Positions 43,656 to 52,013 of a DNA stretch of 64,000 nucleotides are shown here, piece after piece. Below the pieces are notes generated by a model that did not search any database, had not been told where the DNA came from, and saw only the letters and a list, made by a program, of their open reading frames with translations. Source of the DNA: Chryseobacterium edaphi. Its GTDB lineage: Bacteria > Bacteroidota > Bacteroidia > Flavobacteriales > Weeksellaceae. The stretch spans positions 248,001-312,000 of the forward strand of contig NZ_JAOTEM010000004.1 of assembly GCF_025628985.1 (NCBI RefSeq). Direction: 5' to 3'. The position numbers were made by a program, and so were the translations under genes. Positions within the stretch are counted from its first letter, which is position 1, and each line of letters opens with the position of its first letter.

Positions 43656-44717
43656 TTATCCTTCAAACATATATGTTGTAAGATAATGCAGTTCAGACTT
43701 GCTCGCAGCTTTTGATTCCGCTTCTGCCTGTTCAAGAGAATATTGCATATTGATTTCCTTCTTCTGGAAAACAAAAGCATTGTTGGCATTTTTATCTACA
43801 ATATCATTGAAAATATGCTGAATTTCTGAATTCCCTAATGATGAAAAACTAATATCTTCAAATCCGTACATCAATCTCAAATCGTCAAACTGAGAAAAAT
43901 TTTCATCGACAAAACTTTGAAACTGAGATTTAGAATCAAAATTTCCTGCCCAAATATTGTACGCATGTTTTTTCTTGCTTGGCTTGTCGAAAATACTTTG
44001 GTACACAAAGTTTTCTCCCAAATATGCTTCTCTTACTTGTGGATCATTTGCAAGCTCTTCCGGTAAACCTTCTTTTAAGATTTTACCTTCAAACATAATG
44101 TAAGTTTTGTTGGTAATTGCCAAAGTCTGCTGTACGTTGTGATCGGTAATCAGGATTCCAATATTTTTATCGGTAAGACTTCTCACAATCTTTTGAATAT
44201 CTTCTACCGCTATCGGGTCGACTCCGGCAAAAGGCTCATCCAAAAGAATAAAACTCGGACTGGTTGCTAAACAACGTGCGATCTCGGTTCTACGTCTTTC
44301 ACCACCTGAAAGTAAATCTCCACGGTTTTTACGAACGTGTTGTAACGAAAACTCTTCAATTAGCTCATCACATTTGATCTGCTGTTCACGTTTTGAAAGT
44401 TTCGTCAACTGCAGAACTCCCATGATATTATCTTCTACAGACAATTTTCTGAAAACGGAAGCTTCCTGCGCAAGATAACCGATTCCTTTTTGGGCTCTTC
44501 GGTACATTGCATCGGTGGTGATTTCCTGTTTGTCGAGGAAAATCTTTCCTGAAGTCGGCTTCACCAAACCAACGATCATATAAAACGATGTGGTTTTTCC
44601 GGCTCCGTTTGGACCCAGCAAACCTACAATTTCCCCCTGCTGAACTTCTACAGAAACGCCTTTTACAACTTTTTTGGGACCGTATTCTTTGATTAAGTTT
44701 TCTCCTCGTAAAATCAT
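43656..44717 (-). CDS. lptB: LPS export ABC transporter ATPase LptB with unusual C-terminal extension
   Basis: Residues 1-240 are a normal LptB: P-loop GLLGPNGAGKTTSF, signature LLSGGERRRTEIARC, Walker B FILLDEPFAGVDP, and the closing YLGENF typical of the family. It powers LPS transport from the inner membrane with LptFG. Typical LptB is about 240 residues, but here the frame continues 113 residues (241-353). The extension reads HAYNIWAGNFDSKSQF and then an acidic, beta-rich stretch, which resembles Imm22-type immunity proteins rather than any known transporter part. There is no stop or frameshift at the join. The gene is followed by MITE copy 3. Whether the extension is general in this genus is unknown to me. 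Confidence 0.85.
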   Translation of the reverse strand: MILRGENLIKEYGPKKVVKGVSVEVQQGEIVGLLGPNGAGKTTSFYMIVGLVKPTSGKIFLDKQEITTDAMYRRAQKGIGYLAQEASVFRKLSVEDNIMGVLQLTKLSKREQQIKCDELIEEFSLQHVRKNRGDLLSGGERRRTEIARCLATSPSFILLDEPFAGVDPIAVEDIQKIVRSLTDKNIGILITDHNVQQTLAITNKTYIMFEGKILKEGLPEELANDPQVREAYLGENFVYQSIFDKPSKKKHAYNIWAGNFDSKSQFQSFVDENFSQFDDLRLMYGFEDISFSSLGNSEIQHIFNDIVDKNANNAFVFQKKEINMQYSLEQAEAESKAASKSELHYLTTYMFEG

Positions 44718-44999
44718 AGCAGCAAAGATAAAGTTTTTTTGAATTTAAAATTCAGATTAAAAATTGGTTGAGGTAGTTTTATGAAAATTTAAGGTTAATA
44801 TGAATTTAACTTAATATAAAGTTTGTCATTCCGGAGGAGTCCTAGCTGAATTTTATTTACGATGTCTGAATTCCTGCGGAATGACAAACATCGAGGATAA
44901 AGGGAACACAATTCAATTGCAATATAAAAACTGAATTTATTTATCTTTTTTAAACTAAAAATCATAATTTTATAAAACCAATCAACATTTAAATTAACC
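44718..44999. other. Intergenic region between divergent lptB and the 242-aa gene
   Basis: The 282 bases are AT-rich and hold palindrome family B copy 2 (44821-44889). I see no reading frame and no full TAnnTTTG pair; both divergent promoters must lie here. Confidence 0.5.
44821..44889. repeat. Intergenic palindrome family B, copy 2
   Basis: GTTTGTCATTCCG pairs perfectly with CGGAATGACAAAC, with further partial pairing inwards (GAGGA / TCCTG). It shares the arm GTCATTCCG with 34071-34140. Confidence 0.8.
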
Positions 45000-45728
45000 A
45001 TGGAAAATAACCAACAACTGACCGATTTACTCGCATTGGACCTTGGAGTAAACCTGATTAACCGCAGACCTTATGCAAAAGAAGTTTTTAAATGGCAGGA
45101 TATCGATCTTTTACCCCATTCTTCTGCAGACACATTACTTTGTGAAATTTACGAATGGAACGGCAGAAACTGGAGAACGACCAACAATAATCTGATCGGA
45201 TTTTTATTCTCTGAAGATAAATTGAAAACGGTAAAAGACCAATTAGCAAATGTTCCTAAACACCCAGCTTTGATCCCTGATTTTGAGTTTACCAAAGAAA
45301 GTATGGTTGAATACGGTTTGTCTTTGCCTTCTCTATTTAATATTGGAATTAACGGAAACATCAACAGTGCTAAAAGTTTTTCTGTCCGTGTAAACGGAGT
45401 GACAAAATCGAGAATTACCAATATTGATTCTCCAGGGATTGAAATTTTGAAAAACTATTCTGAGTTTACAGATTCACAATCGAAAACGTATCGGAAAAAT
45501 ATTAAATTCAATTATTTAAGCACATCTCTTTTTTATGCCGAAAGTGTAGAAATTTTCTTAGAGAAAGAATCGGGTGTCGGTTTGGATGTAAGTTTTCAGA
45601 CTCAGGATGTAGAAGTTGAGGCCAAAGTTGATACAGATACTAAAAAACATTTTGTTTTAAAATATTCAGGAAATCAAGCTCCTTTTGCAGCGAAATTTAC
45701 CAAAGGAAAAGATTTTGACTTCAAATGA
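45000..45728 (+). CDS. Unknown protein, 242 aa; possible gasdermin-like layout
   Basis: I do not recognise a family by strict motif. There is no signal peptide, no membrane helix and no cysteine at the start. Several features recall bacterial gasdermin N-domains in order: a short N-terminal part with KWQDIDLLPHS, a loop before YGLSLPSLFNIGINGNIN, a strand KSFSVRVNGVTKSRI, then FNYLSTSLFYAESVEIFLEK, and at the end KHFVLKYSGNQAPFAAKF. Gasdermins form membrane pores after cleavage by an adjacent protease. No caspase-like or trypsin-like protease is near, which weighs against a classical gasdermin system. Neighbours are lptB and hemB. It could equally be an unrelated beta-rich protein. Confidence 0.6.
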   Translation: MENNQQLTDLLALDLGVNLINRRPYAKEVFKWQDIDLLPHSSADTLLCEIYEWNGRNWRTTNNNLIGFLFSEDKLKTVKDQLANVPKHPALIPDFEFTKESMVEYGLSLPSLFNIGINGNINSAKSFSVRVNGVTKSRITNIDSPGIEILKNYSEFTDSQSKTYRKNIKFNYLSTSLFYAESVEIFLEKESGVGLDVSFQTQDVEVEAKVDTDTKKHFVLKYSGNQAPFAAKFTKGKDFDFK

Positions 45729-45737
45729 TTTTTTGAA

Positions 45738-45816
45738 AGTTATAAGTGAATAGTTATGAATTATGAGTCAAGAATATTTTCATTAACTTATAATTCATAA
45801 CTAATAACTTAAAACT
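45738..45816. repeat. Long inverted repeat (family E) between the 242-aa gene and hemB
   Basis: Two 31-base arms (45738-45768 and 45786-45816) match at 27 of 31 positions over a 17-base loop. They contain TTATGAATTAT / ATAATTCATAA. It ends 3 bases before the hemB stop and probably acts as a terminator for both convergent genes. Confidence 0.85.
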
Positions 45817-45818
45817 AA

Positions 45819-46808
45819 TTACCCGTTTAAAATCATCGCAGCTTCTTTCGCAGCATAAGTGAAAATCATGTCTGCTCCTGCTCTTTTGAAGCATGTTAAA
45901 CTTTCAATAATTGCTTTATCATTGTCTAGCCAACCATTTTTTGCAGCTGCTTTTAACATTGCATATTCTCCGCTTACATTGTAAACTGCGATTGGCAAAT
46001 CGATGGCTTCACGCACTTTTGAAACGATATCCAAATAAGGAAGTCCTGGTTTGATCATAATAATATCTGCACCTTCTTCCACATCTTTGAAAACTTCATT
46101 TAATGCTTCACGAGAATTGTGAAAATCCATCTGATAAGTCTTTTTATCTTTCGGAATTTCCATATTATCTTTTGGAGCGCTGTCGAGAGCACTTCTGAAA
46201 GGTCCGTAGAATGAACTGGCGTATTTTGCAGCATAGCTTAAAATTCCAACATCATGGAAACCGCTTTCTTCCAAAGCTTCACGAATAGCCAAAACTCTTC
46301 CATCCATCATGTCACTTGGTGCCACAATATCTGCTCCGGCTTCTGCATGTGAAACTGACATTCTTGCCAAAGCTTCGTTGGTAGCATCATTAAGAATTTT
46401 TCCGTTTTCTATAATTCCGTCATGTCCGTAAATTGAATAAGGATCTAAAGCAACATCAGGCATAATCACCATTTCAGGAATCGCATCTTTAATTGCTTTG
46501 ATGGTATTTTGCATCAACCCGTCTTTGTTCCAGGCTTCTTTTCCTGTGTTGTCCTTTAAATGTTCTGAAACTTTCATGTAAAGATTAACTGCTTTCACGC
46601 CTAAAGAAAATAATTCTTTACATTCTTTTATGGTTAAATCGATGCTTCTTCTGAAAATTCCGGGCATAGAGGAAATTGCCTCTTCTTTATTTTCACCTTC
46701 CATCACGAAAATCGGCATTACAAAATCATCTGTAGAAAGGCTGCATTCTCTCACCAATCCTCTCATAGATTCATTTACTCGCAATCTTCTGTTTCTTGAA
46801 TATATCAT
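45819..46808 (-). CDS. hemB: Delta-aminolevulinic acid dehydratase (porphobilinogen synthase)
   Basis: The enzyme (329 aa) joins two molecules of 5-aminolevulinate into porphobilinogen in heme biosynthesis. The N-terminus has RRLRVNESMRGLVRE, the active site has MIKPGLPYLDIVSKV (Schiff-base lysine) and a second lysine region in DKKTYQMDFHNSREA, and SFYGPFRSALDSAP is typical. The length fits the family (about 325-335). Heme from this pathway would also feed bphO. A -7 box (TAAATTTG on the minus strand, 46835-46842) is about 27 bases upstream. Confidence 0.97.
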   Translation of the reverse strand: MIYSRNRRLRVNESMRGLVRECSLSTDDFVMPIFVMEGENKEEAISSMPGIFRRSIDLTIKECKELFSLGVKAVNLYMKVSEHLKDNTGKEAWNKDGLMQNTIKAIKDAIPEMVIMPDVALDPYSIYGHDGIIENGKILNDATNEALARMSVSHAEAGADIVAPSDMMDGRVLAIREALEESGFHDVGILSYAAKYASSFYGPFRSALDSAPKDNMEIPKDKKTYQMDFHNSREALNEVFKDVEEGADIIMIKPGLPYLDIVSKVREAIDLPIAVYNVSGEYAMLKAAAKNGWLDNDKAIIESLTCFKRAGADMIFTYAAKEAAMILNG

Positions 46809-46834
46809 TTTGGAATACTTTTTGAATAATTTAT

Positions 46835-46842
46835 TGCAAATT
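46835..46842 (-). promoter_or_regulatory. Putative -7 box of hemB
   Basis: On the minus strand TAAATTTG matches TAnnTTTG and lies about 27 bases before the hemB start. No TTG -33 element is clear. Confidence 0.4.
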
Positions 46843-46866
46843 TAATATAAGTTCTATAAAAAACTA

Positions 46867-46897
46867 TTGCGGATGATTATAGAATTTATTACTTTTG
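46867..46897 (+). promoter_or_regulatory. Promoter of the 116-aa T9SS gene (TTG-N20-TACTTTTG)
   Basis: TTG (46867-46869) and TACTTTTG (46890-46897) are separated by 20 bases, a good -33/-7 pair, with a leader of about 25 bases before the start codon. Confidence 0.65.
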
Positions 46898-46927
46898 TTA
46901 GTAATAATTATGCAAATAATACGTTAG

Positions 46928-47278
46928 ATGAAAAAACTTTTACTTTTATTTATATTTATGGTCGCTTTTGTTGGATTTTCCGACAATTTAAAAGCACAGA
47001 TAAAGGAACCATCTTCCACATCACAAAAGTCTGATGATGGTGTTCTTACTGCGTACCCAAATCCTGCAAAAGACTTTTTGGTTGTAAAAGCCAAAGATGC
47101 TTCTTTAAAAATTAAATCAGTTATCTTCTATTCTATATTGGGAACGCAAGTTGCCAACTATAATGTGAATGCCAATAAAGCTGAGATCAATATTGAAAAA
47201 TTAAAACCCGGAAAGTATTTGATCCGCTATATTCTCAGCGACAATACGCAAAAGGTTACTCAAATAGTAAAACAATAA
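46928..47278 (+). CDS. Short T9SS type A sorting domain protein
   Basis: This 116-aa protein is a signal peptide (about 1-24), a short linker (IKEPSSTSQKSDDGVL), and a type A sorting domain and nothing else. The domain starts LTAYPNPAKDFLVVKAKD (the YPNP motif) and ends KPGKYLIRYILSDNTQKVTQIV. A substrate with almost no passenger is unusual; it may be a remnant, a decoy or a small cell-surface peptide. It has its own good promoter and a terminator. Confidence 0.88.
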   Translation: MKKLLLLFIFMVAFVGFSDNLKAQIKEPSSTSQKSDDGVLTAYPNPAKDFLVVKAKDASLKIKSVIFYSILGTQVANYNVNANKAEINIEKLKPGKYLIRYILSDNTQKVTQIVKQ

Positions 47279-47282
47279 TATT

Positions 47283-47310
47283 AAATCCTGATCAACATCA
47301 GGATTTTTTC
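47283..47310 (+). terminator. Intrinsic terminator
   Basis: AAATCCTGAT / ATCAGGATTT is a perfect stem with a short loop followed by T residues, directly after the 116-aa gene. Confidence 0.9.
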
Positions 47311-47378
47311 TTTTAGCAAAATTCTTTTAATTCCGTAACTTTCGGATTATTTTTATACTCATTATAAAAAACAACTGA

Positions 47379-48290
47379 ATGCTAAAAGCTGAACATATTA
47401 CTAAAACTTACAATGCAGGAAAAAAAACAGCATTGGACGATTTTAGCATACATGTGCCGAAAGGAAGTATCTACGGTCTTCTGGGACCCAACGGAGCAGG
47501 AAAAACCTCTTTCATCCGTATTATCAATCAAATTACACAGGCAGATTCCGGAGAGGTGATGATCAACGGAGAAAAGCTGAATCCAAATCACATTAGAGAC
47601 ATTGGCTACATGCCTGAAGAACGCGGTTTATACAAAAATATGAGCGTGGGAGATCAGATTCTCTACTTCGGGGAACTGAAAGGGATGAAAAAAAACGATG
47701 CGCTGAATGAAGCCAAAAAATGGTTTGAAAAACTGCACATCGACCAATGGTGGAAGAAGAAACTTTCTGAACTTTCGAAAGGTATGGCGCAGAAAATACA
47801 GTTTGTAGTTACTGTACTTCACAGACCAAATTTATTGATTCTTGACGAACCATTTTCCGGTTTTGATCCTGTTAATGCCAATTTAATTAAAGATCAAATA
47901 ATTGAACTTAAAAATAATGGAACCACAATTATTCTTTCTACTCACAGAATGGAAAGTGTGGAAGAAATGTGTGATTATGTTGCATTAATTGATAATTCTA
48001 AGAAAATTATTGACGGAAGAGTTTTTGACGTAAGAGAAAAATTCAAGAAAAATATTTTTGGAATTACGCTTTCTGATGTGAACAATGAGCAACTTCAAAA
48101 TTTCAAAAATAAATATGGAATTTTCAATTTATCTGAACAGAATAATCTGATTTCGTTTGACCTGAAAAACACAGTGAATCAAAATGATATTTTACTTGAT
48201 TTGGTACAAGCCGGAAAAGTAAGATCATTTGACGAAAAAATTCCAAGTATGAATGAAGTGTTTATTAATGCCGTAGGTAATCATTCTTAA
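47379..48290 (+). CDS. ABC transporter ATP-binding protein (NatA/Ccm-type)
   Basis: This 303-aa ATPase has the P-loop in GLLGPNGAGKTSFIRIIN, the signature in ELSKGMAQKIQFVV (LSKGM in place of LSGGQ), Walker B in LLILDEPFSGFDPV, and the switch histidine in ILSTHRMESV. The C-terminal 75 residues are a DUF4162-type tail (DEKIPSMNEVFINAVG). It pairs with the permease 5 bases downstream and belongs to the multi-gene NatAB-like group, probably exporting an ion, antibiotic or peptide. The substrate is not known. Confidence 0.93.
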   Translation: MLKAEHITKTYNAGKKTALDDFSIHVPKGSIYGLLGPNGAGKTSFIRIINQITQADSGEVMINGEKLNPNHIRDIGYMPEERGLYKNMSVGDQILYFGELKGMKKNDALNEAKKWFEKLHIDQWWKKKLSELSKGMAQKIQFVVTVLHRPNLLILDEPFSGFDPVNANLIKDQIIELKNNGTTIILSTHRMESVEEMCDYVALIDNSKKIIDGRVFDVREKFKKNIFGITLSDVNNEQLQNFKNKYGIFNLSEQNNLISFDLKNTVNQNDILLDLVQAGKVRSFDEKIPSMNEVFINAVGNHS

Positions 48291-48295
48291 ATGTT

Positions 48296-49606
48296 ATGAA
48301 AAATATTATTTTAATTACAAAAAGAGAATTTCTTACACAGGTTAAGAAAAAATCTTTCATTTTACTGACTTTATTAGCTCCATTAATGATCATCGGATTT
48401 GGCGCAGTGATCGGATTGATGTTTAAAGCCAATGAATCACATAACATCATTGAAGTAGTTGACAATAGTGGTCTATTTAAAGGACAGCTTAAATCTAATG
48501 ATAAACTGGAATATGTTTTCGTTCCTATTGTGGATGAAAAATCTAAAATCAAAAACCTCAAAGGGAATGAATCTTTAGATGGAATTCTGATTTTACCTCA
48601 GATTTCGGGTCAGAATTTTGATGATTTAGAGAAAAATACAAGATTGGTTGTCAATACTAAAATCGGTCTTGATACTAAACAGCAAATTATTTCTGATATT
48701 GGAAATGTAATCAAGAAAGAGAAAATAAAACAGTTGGGTATCGCAGAATCACAACTTGATAATCTTGATAAAAGTTTTGAACTGAAAACTATCAATGTTT
48801 CAGAAGACAATAAAGAAGATTCTGACCTTACTTTTGGGGTGAAAACTGCTTTAAGTTTAGGTTTAATGTATGTTACTTTTATGTTCATCATCATTTATGG
48901 AGTTCGTGTGATGCGAAGCGTTTTGGAAGAGAAAAACAATCGAGTGGTTGAAATTATCATCTCTTCTGTAAAGCCTTTTGAATTAATGATGGGAAAGATT
49001 TTTGGAGTTACAATGGTTGCTTTGACTCAATTTATCGTCTGGATTACGATGTCTGTAATTGGTGCATTAGTTTTAAACACCGGTTTTTCGTCTATGCAGA
49101 AAAACATACCGGGAGGTGATCAAAGTATTTTAAGCAAATTGGATATTCTACAGATCTTTACACAGATTTCCCATAACTTATTGGAGCTAAATTTTCCTTT
49201 AATCATCTTTGTATTTATTGTGTTTTTCCTTTTAGGATATATATTTTACAGTTCAATTTACGCAGCCATCGGTTCTGCAGTTGATAACGAAACAGAAACA
49301 CAACAATTCACTTTATTTGCCATTTTACCTTTAACTTTAGGGATGTACGGAAGTTTTTCTTTGATGAATAATCCTGATGGACCTTTAGGTTTTTGGTTAT
49401 CAATTATACCATTCACATCGCCCGTTGCGATGATTGCAAGAATACCTTATGGCGTTCCGGCTTGGCAGATTGCTTTGTCTATCTTTTTACTTTTAGCCAC
49501 AACTATTTTTATGATATTCTTAGCTGGCAAGATTTATAGAGTAGGAATTTTAATGTATGGAAATAAAGCGACGTTGAAGGAACTTTGGAAATGGATCAGA
49601 AGTTGA
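48296..49606 (+). CDS. ABC-2 type permease (NatB-like)
   Basis: This 436-aa membrane protein has an N-terminal helix (KSFILLTLLAPLMIIGFGAV), a periplasmic domain of about 150 residues, and five to six further helices in the second half (from LGLMYVTFMFIIIYGV). EEKNNRVVEIIISSVKPFELMMGK is the conserved loop that couples to the ATPase. It starts 5 bases after the ATPase gene, so the two form one operon. A bidirectional terminator follows. Confidence 0.92.
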   Translation: MKNIILITKREFLTQVKKKSFILLTLLAPLMIIGFGAVIGLMFKANESHNIIEVVDNSGLFKGQLKSNDKLEYVFVPIVDEKSKIKNLKGNESLDGILILPQISGQNFDDLEKNTRLVVNTKIGLDTKQQIISDIGNVIKKEKIKQLGIAESQLDNLDKSFELKTINVSEDNKEDSDLTFGVKTALSLGLMYVTFMFIIIYGVRVMRSVLEEKNNRVVEIIISSVKPFELMMGKIFGVTMVALTQFIVWITMSVIGALVLNTGFSSMQKNIPGGDQSILSKLDILQIFTQISHNLLELNFPLIIFVFIVFFLLGYIFYSSIYAAIGSAVDNETETQQFTLFAILPLTLGMYGSFSLMNNPDGPLGFWLSIIPFTSPVAMIARIPYGVPAWQIALSIFLLLATTIFMIFLAGKIYRVGILMYGNKATLKELWKWIRS

Positions 49607-49620
49607 TTTCTTAATTAATA

Positions 49621-49654
49621 AAAAAATCCCGAGATCTACATCCCGGGATTTTTT
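49621..49654. terminator. Bidirectional intrinsic terminator
   Basis: AAAAAATCCCG / CGGGATTTTTT is an 11-bp perfect stem between the convergent permease and porin genes. Confidence 0.9.
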
Positions 49655-49675
49655 ATGTTTTTTAATGAAAAATTT

Positions 49676-50353
49676 TTATTCGAAAATATAACTTAGGCTT
49701 AAACTAAGAACCTGTTCAGATTTCTTTTTTCCCGTATTTGGGTCTTTAGTAAAATCTTCAATAAGTTTCGGATAAGTATTGGAAACTCCAAAATCATATT
49801 TTAAAGCTAATTCGAGTTGCCTTTTGTAGCTATACCCAACTCCCACACCTACTGCGAAGTTAAAGCTGTTTGCTTTTCCGCTGATCTGTGGATAATTTGG
49901 AACAGTCACATCCGGGTCGTAGTAAGGTCTGCTTGCGGGTACGTTCTTAACATTCTGACTTAATAAAAAATTAAATCTCGGACCGATCATTCCAAAAAAT
50001 TCTGATTCTGCTTCAGAAAAATATCCTTTGAAATAAATTGGTACACTCAGATAATTATTAGCGTACATTGCATTATAACCATCAGCATTTTTAGCATCTT
50101 TATCTTTCCCAGATTCTCCGGCGCCGTAATATGTAACCTCCGGCTGAAGATAAAACTGATTGGCTCCTCCCATTGGGATCAATGCTAAAACACCGCCCTG
50201 AAAAGCAAATCTTGCTCCTGAAGGATTATGTGCATTCTTCACTCTCGAATAGTTTCCACCAGCAGTAACACCGAATCTTGTACTACTAAAATCAATCTGT
50301 GCGAAAGATAAAGTAGAAAGTGCTAAAGCTGATGTCAATAAAATTTTTTTCAT
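49676..50353 (-). CDS. Outer membrane beta-barrel (porin family) protein
   Basis: This 225-aa protein has a signal peptide (about 1-18, ending SLSFAQ) and a repeating beta-strand pattern, with GVTAGGNYSRV, FYLQPEVTYYG, SVPIYFKGYF, FFGMIGPRFNFLL and FAVGVGVGYSYKRQLELAL, and a C-terminal aromatic residue (SYIFE). This is the PorT/outer-membrane beta-barrel family common in Bacteroidota. It is not a TonB receptor. The substrate is unknown. It ends at a shared terminator and precedes sucD on the same strand without clear linkage. Confidence 0.9.
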   Translation of the reverse strand: MKKILLTSALALSTLSFAQIDFSSTRFGVTAGGNYSRVKNAHNPSGARFAFQGGVLALIPMGGANQFYLQPEVTYYGAGESGKDKDAKNADGYNAMYANNYLSVPIYFKGYFSEAESEFFGMIGPRFNFLLSQNVKNVPASRPYYDPDVTVPNYPQISGKANSFNFAVGVGVGYSYKRQLELALKYDFGVSNTYPKLIEDFTKDPNTGKKKSEQVLSLSLSYIFE

Positions 50354-50454
50354 ATGTAGTTTTTATTGTTTTTTAAAATCATATGGTATCGCCTACCTTC
50401 GAGTCTAAACTTTAAAAATTAGTCAGAGCGATTTCATATCATTTTGTATCTTAA

Positions 50455-51327
50455 TTATCCTAAAACTTTAGCAACAGTAACACCAATATCAGCAGGGGAA
50501 TCTACTACATTGATACCGTTTTCTCTCATGATTTCCATTTTAGCCTGAGCCGTGTCTTCATCACCTCCAACAATAGCACCTGCGTGACCCATTGTTCTGC
50601 CTTTAGGAGCAGTTTGTCCAGCGATAAAACCAACAACCGGTTTTGTAGAACCGCTAGCTTTATACCATCTTGCAGCTTCAGCTTCAAGACCACCACCGAT
50701 TTCACCGATCATTACAACCGCTTCAGTTTCAGGGTCATTGATAAACAATTCTAAAGCTTCTCTCGTTGTAGTTCCAATGATTGGATCTCCACCGATTCCG
50801 ATCGCTGTAGAAACACCGTAACCGGCTTTCACAACCTGATCAGCAGCTTCGTAAGTAAGAGTTCCAGATTTTGAAACGATTCCTACTTTACCTTTTTTGA
50901 AAACAAAACCTGGCATAATACCAATTTTAGCTTCGTCAGAAGTAATGATTCCAGGACAGTTTGGTCCGATCAATCTGCATTCTTTGTCAGCGATATAAGA
51001 TTTCACTTTTACCATATCTGCAACAGGAATACCTTCTGTAATACAAACGATTACTTTGATACCTGCTTCAGCAGCTTCCATGATAGCATCTGCAGCAAAT
51101 GCAGGTGGTACAAAAATGATACTTACGTTAGCTCCGGCTTTTGCAACAGCGTCAGCAACAGTATTAAATACCGGCTTTCCTAAGTGCTCGCTTCCTCCTT
51201 TTCCCGGAGTAACACCACCTACTACGTTGGTTCCGTACTCGATCATCTGACCTGCGTGGAAAGTACCTTCGTTACCTGTAAAACCTTGTACAATTACTTT
51301 AGAATCTTTGTTTACTAAAATTGACAT
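50455..51327 (-). CDS. sucD: Succinate--CoA ligase subunit alpha
   Basis: The subunit (290 aa) carries the phosphorylated histidine in [12 protein letters not shown] and binds CoA near [18 protein letters not shown]. Motifs [13 protein letters not shown] and [14 protein letters not shown] are family hallmarks. It joins succinyl-CoA cleavage to ATP/GTP formation in the TCA cycle with the beta subunit SucC, which is not in the window. It is the last gene of the minus-strand lipid A block. Its co-occurrence with mdh in the same window is likely chance. Confidence 0.97.
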   Translation of the reverse strand: MSILVNKDSKVIVQGFTGNEGTFHAGQMIEYGTNVVGGVTPGKGGSEHLGKPVFNTVADAVAKAGANVSIIFVPPAFAADAIMEAAEAGIKVIVCITEGIPVADMVKVKSYIADKECRLIGPNCPGIITSDEAKIGIMPGFVFKKGKVGIVSKSGTLTYEAADQVVKAGYGVSTAIGIGGDPIIGTTTREALELFINDPETEAVVMIGEIGGGLEAEAARWYKASGSTKPVVGFIAGQTAPKGRTMGHAGAIVGGDEDTAQAKMEIMRENGINVVDSPADIGVTVAKVLG

Positions 51328-51344
51328 TTTATTGTTTTTTAAAT

Positions 51345-51944
51345 TTATTTATTATTTTTTATGTTATCAAAACTTTCAAGTATCTCAATCATCACACTGT
51401 CGTAATCAGAAGTTTGAGAGAAACCTCCGTCTTTTCGGATTTCGTCTACTATAGTTAACATTTTGGGTTCATCTGCAAAAAACTCTTTCAACCTTTTTTT
51501 TGGTAATCCAGTGAAATATATAAGACCAACTCCTTTATTTGTTTTTTTATTAAATAAAAAATCATTGGCATTTTCTCCTCCCATAGTTGATGAATAATTA
51601 CGATACCATTCCACATTTTCACTATCATACATCCTCTCAAGAAGAATTTTCTGATCACCCGATTTGTTTATAAAAAAACGTTTTTTTCCATTAAAATCTA
51701 TTAATGAAAGCTCTTTGACTTTTGGAATTTCAATTTTTACTTTTTTACCATTTTCATCTACTGTTGTTATTTTTGTATTGAAACTAGTAACGTAAAGTAA
51801 ATTTGGATCAATTGCATTTGTCCTAACTTTTATTTTAACCGTAAGACTATCATTTTCACTTGTTAAAATTTTTGCATCAAGAGTCTTTTGACTAAAAACT
51901 AACGATATTACAAAAATTAAAAAAAAAGTGAAAAATTTCTTCAT
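51345..51944 (-). CDS. Exported hypothetical protein, 199 aa
   Basis: The signal peptide is clear ([19 protein letters not shown]; cleavage about residue 19). The mature domain begins with beta-rich sequence ([20 protein letters not shown]), includes [16 protein letters not shown] and a Lys-rich [12 protein letters not shown], and ends in a helical Asp/Glu-rich segment. The family is not recognised. It lies 17 bases before the sucD start on the same strand, so it may share its transcript. It and the 372-aa gene are extra in a block whose other genes are conserved. Confidence 0.75.
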   Translation of the reverse strand: MKKFFTFFLIFVISLVFSQKTLDAKILTSENDSLTVKIKVRTNAIDPNLLYVTSFNTKITTVDENGKKVKIEIPKVKELSLIDFNGKKRFFINKSGDQKILLERMYDSENVEWYRNYSSTMGGENANDFLFNKKTNKGVGLIYFTGLPKKRLKEFFADEPKMLTIVDEIRKDGGFSQTSDYDSVMIEILESFDNIKNNK

Positions 51945-52013
51945 GGCTTTATTTAATAACGCTCACAAATTTACTTATTTTTCTTTGATTTTAGTTAAAA
52001 CCAATGTAAATTG

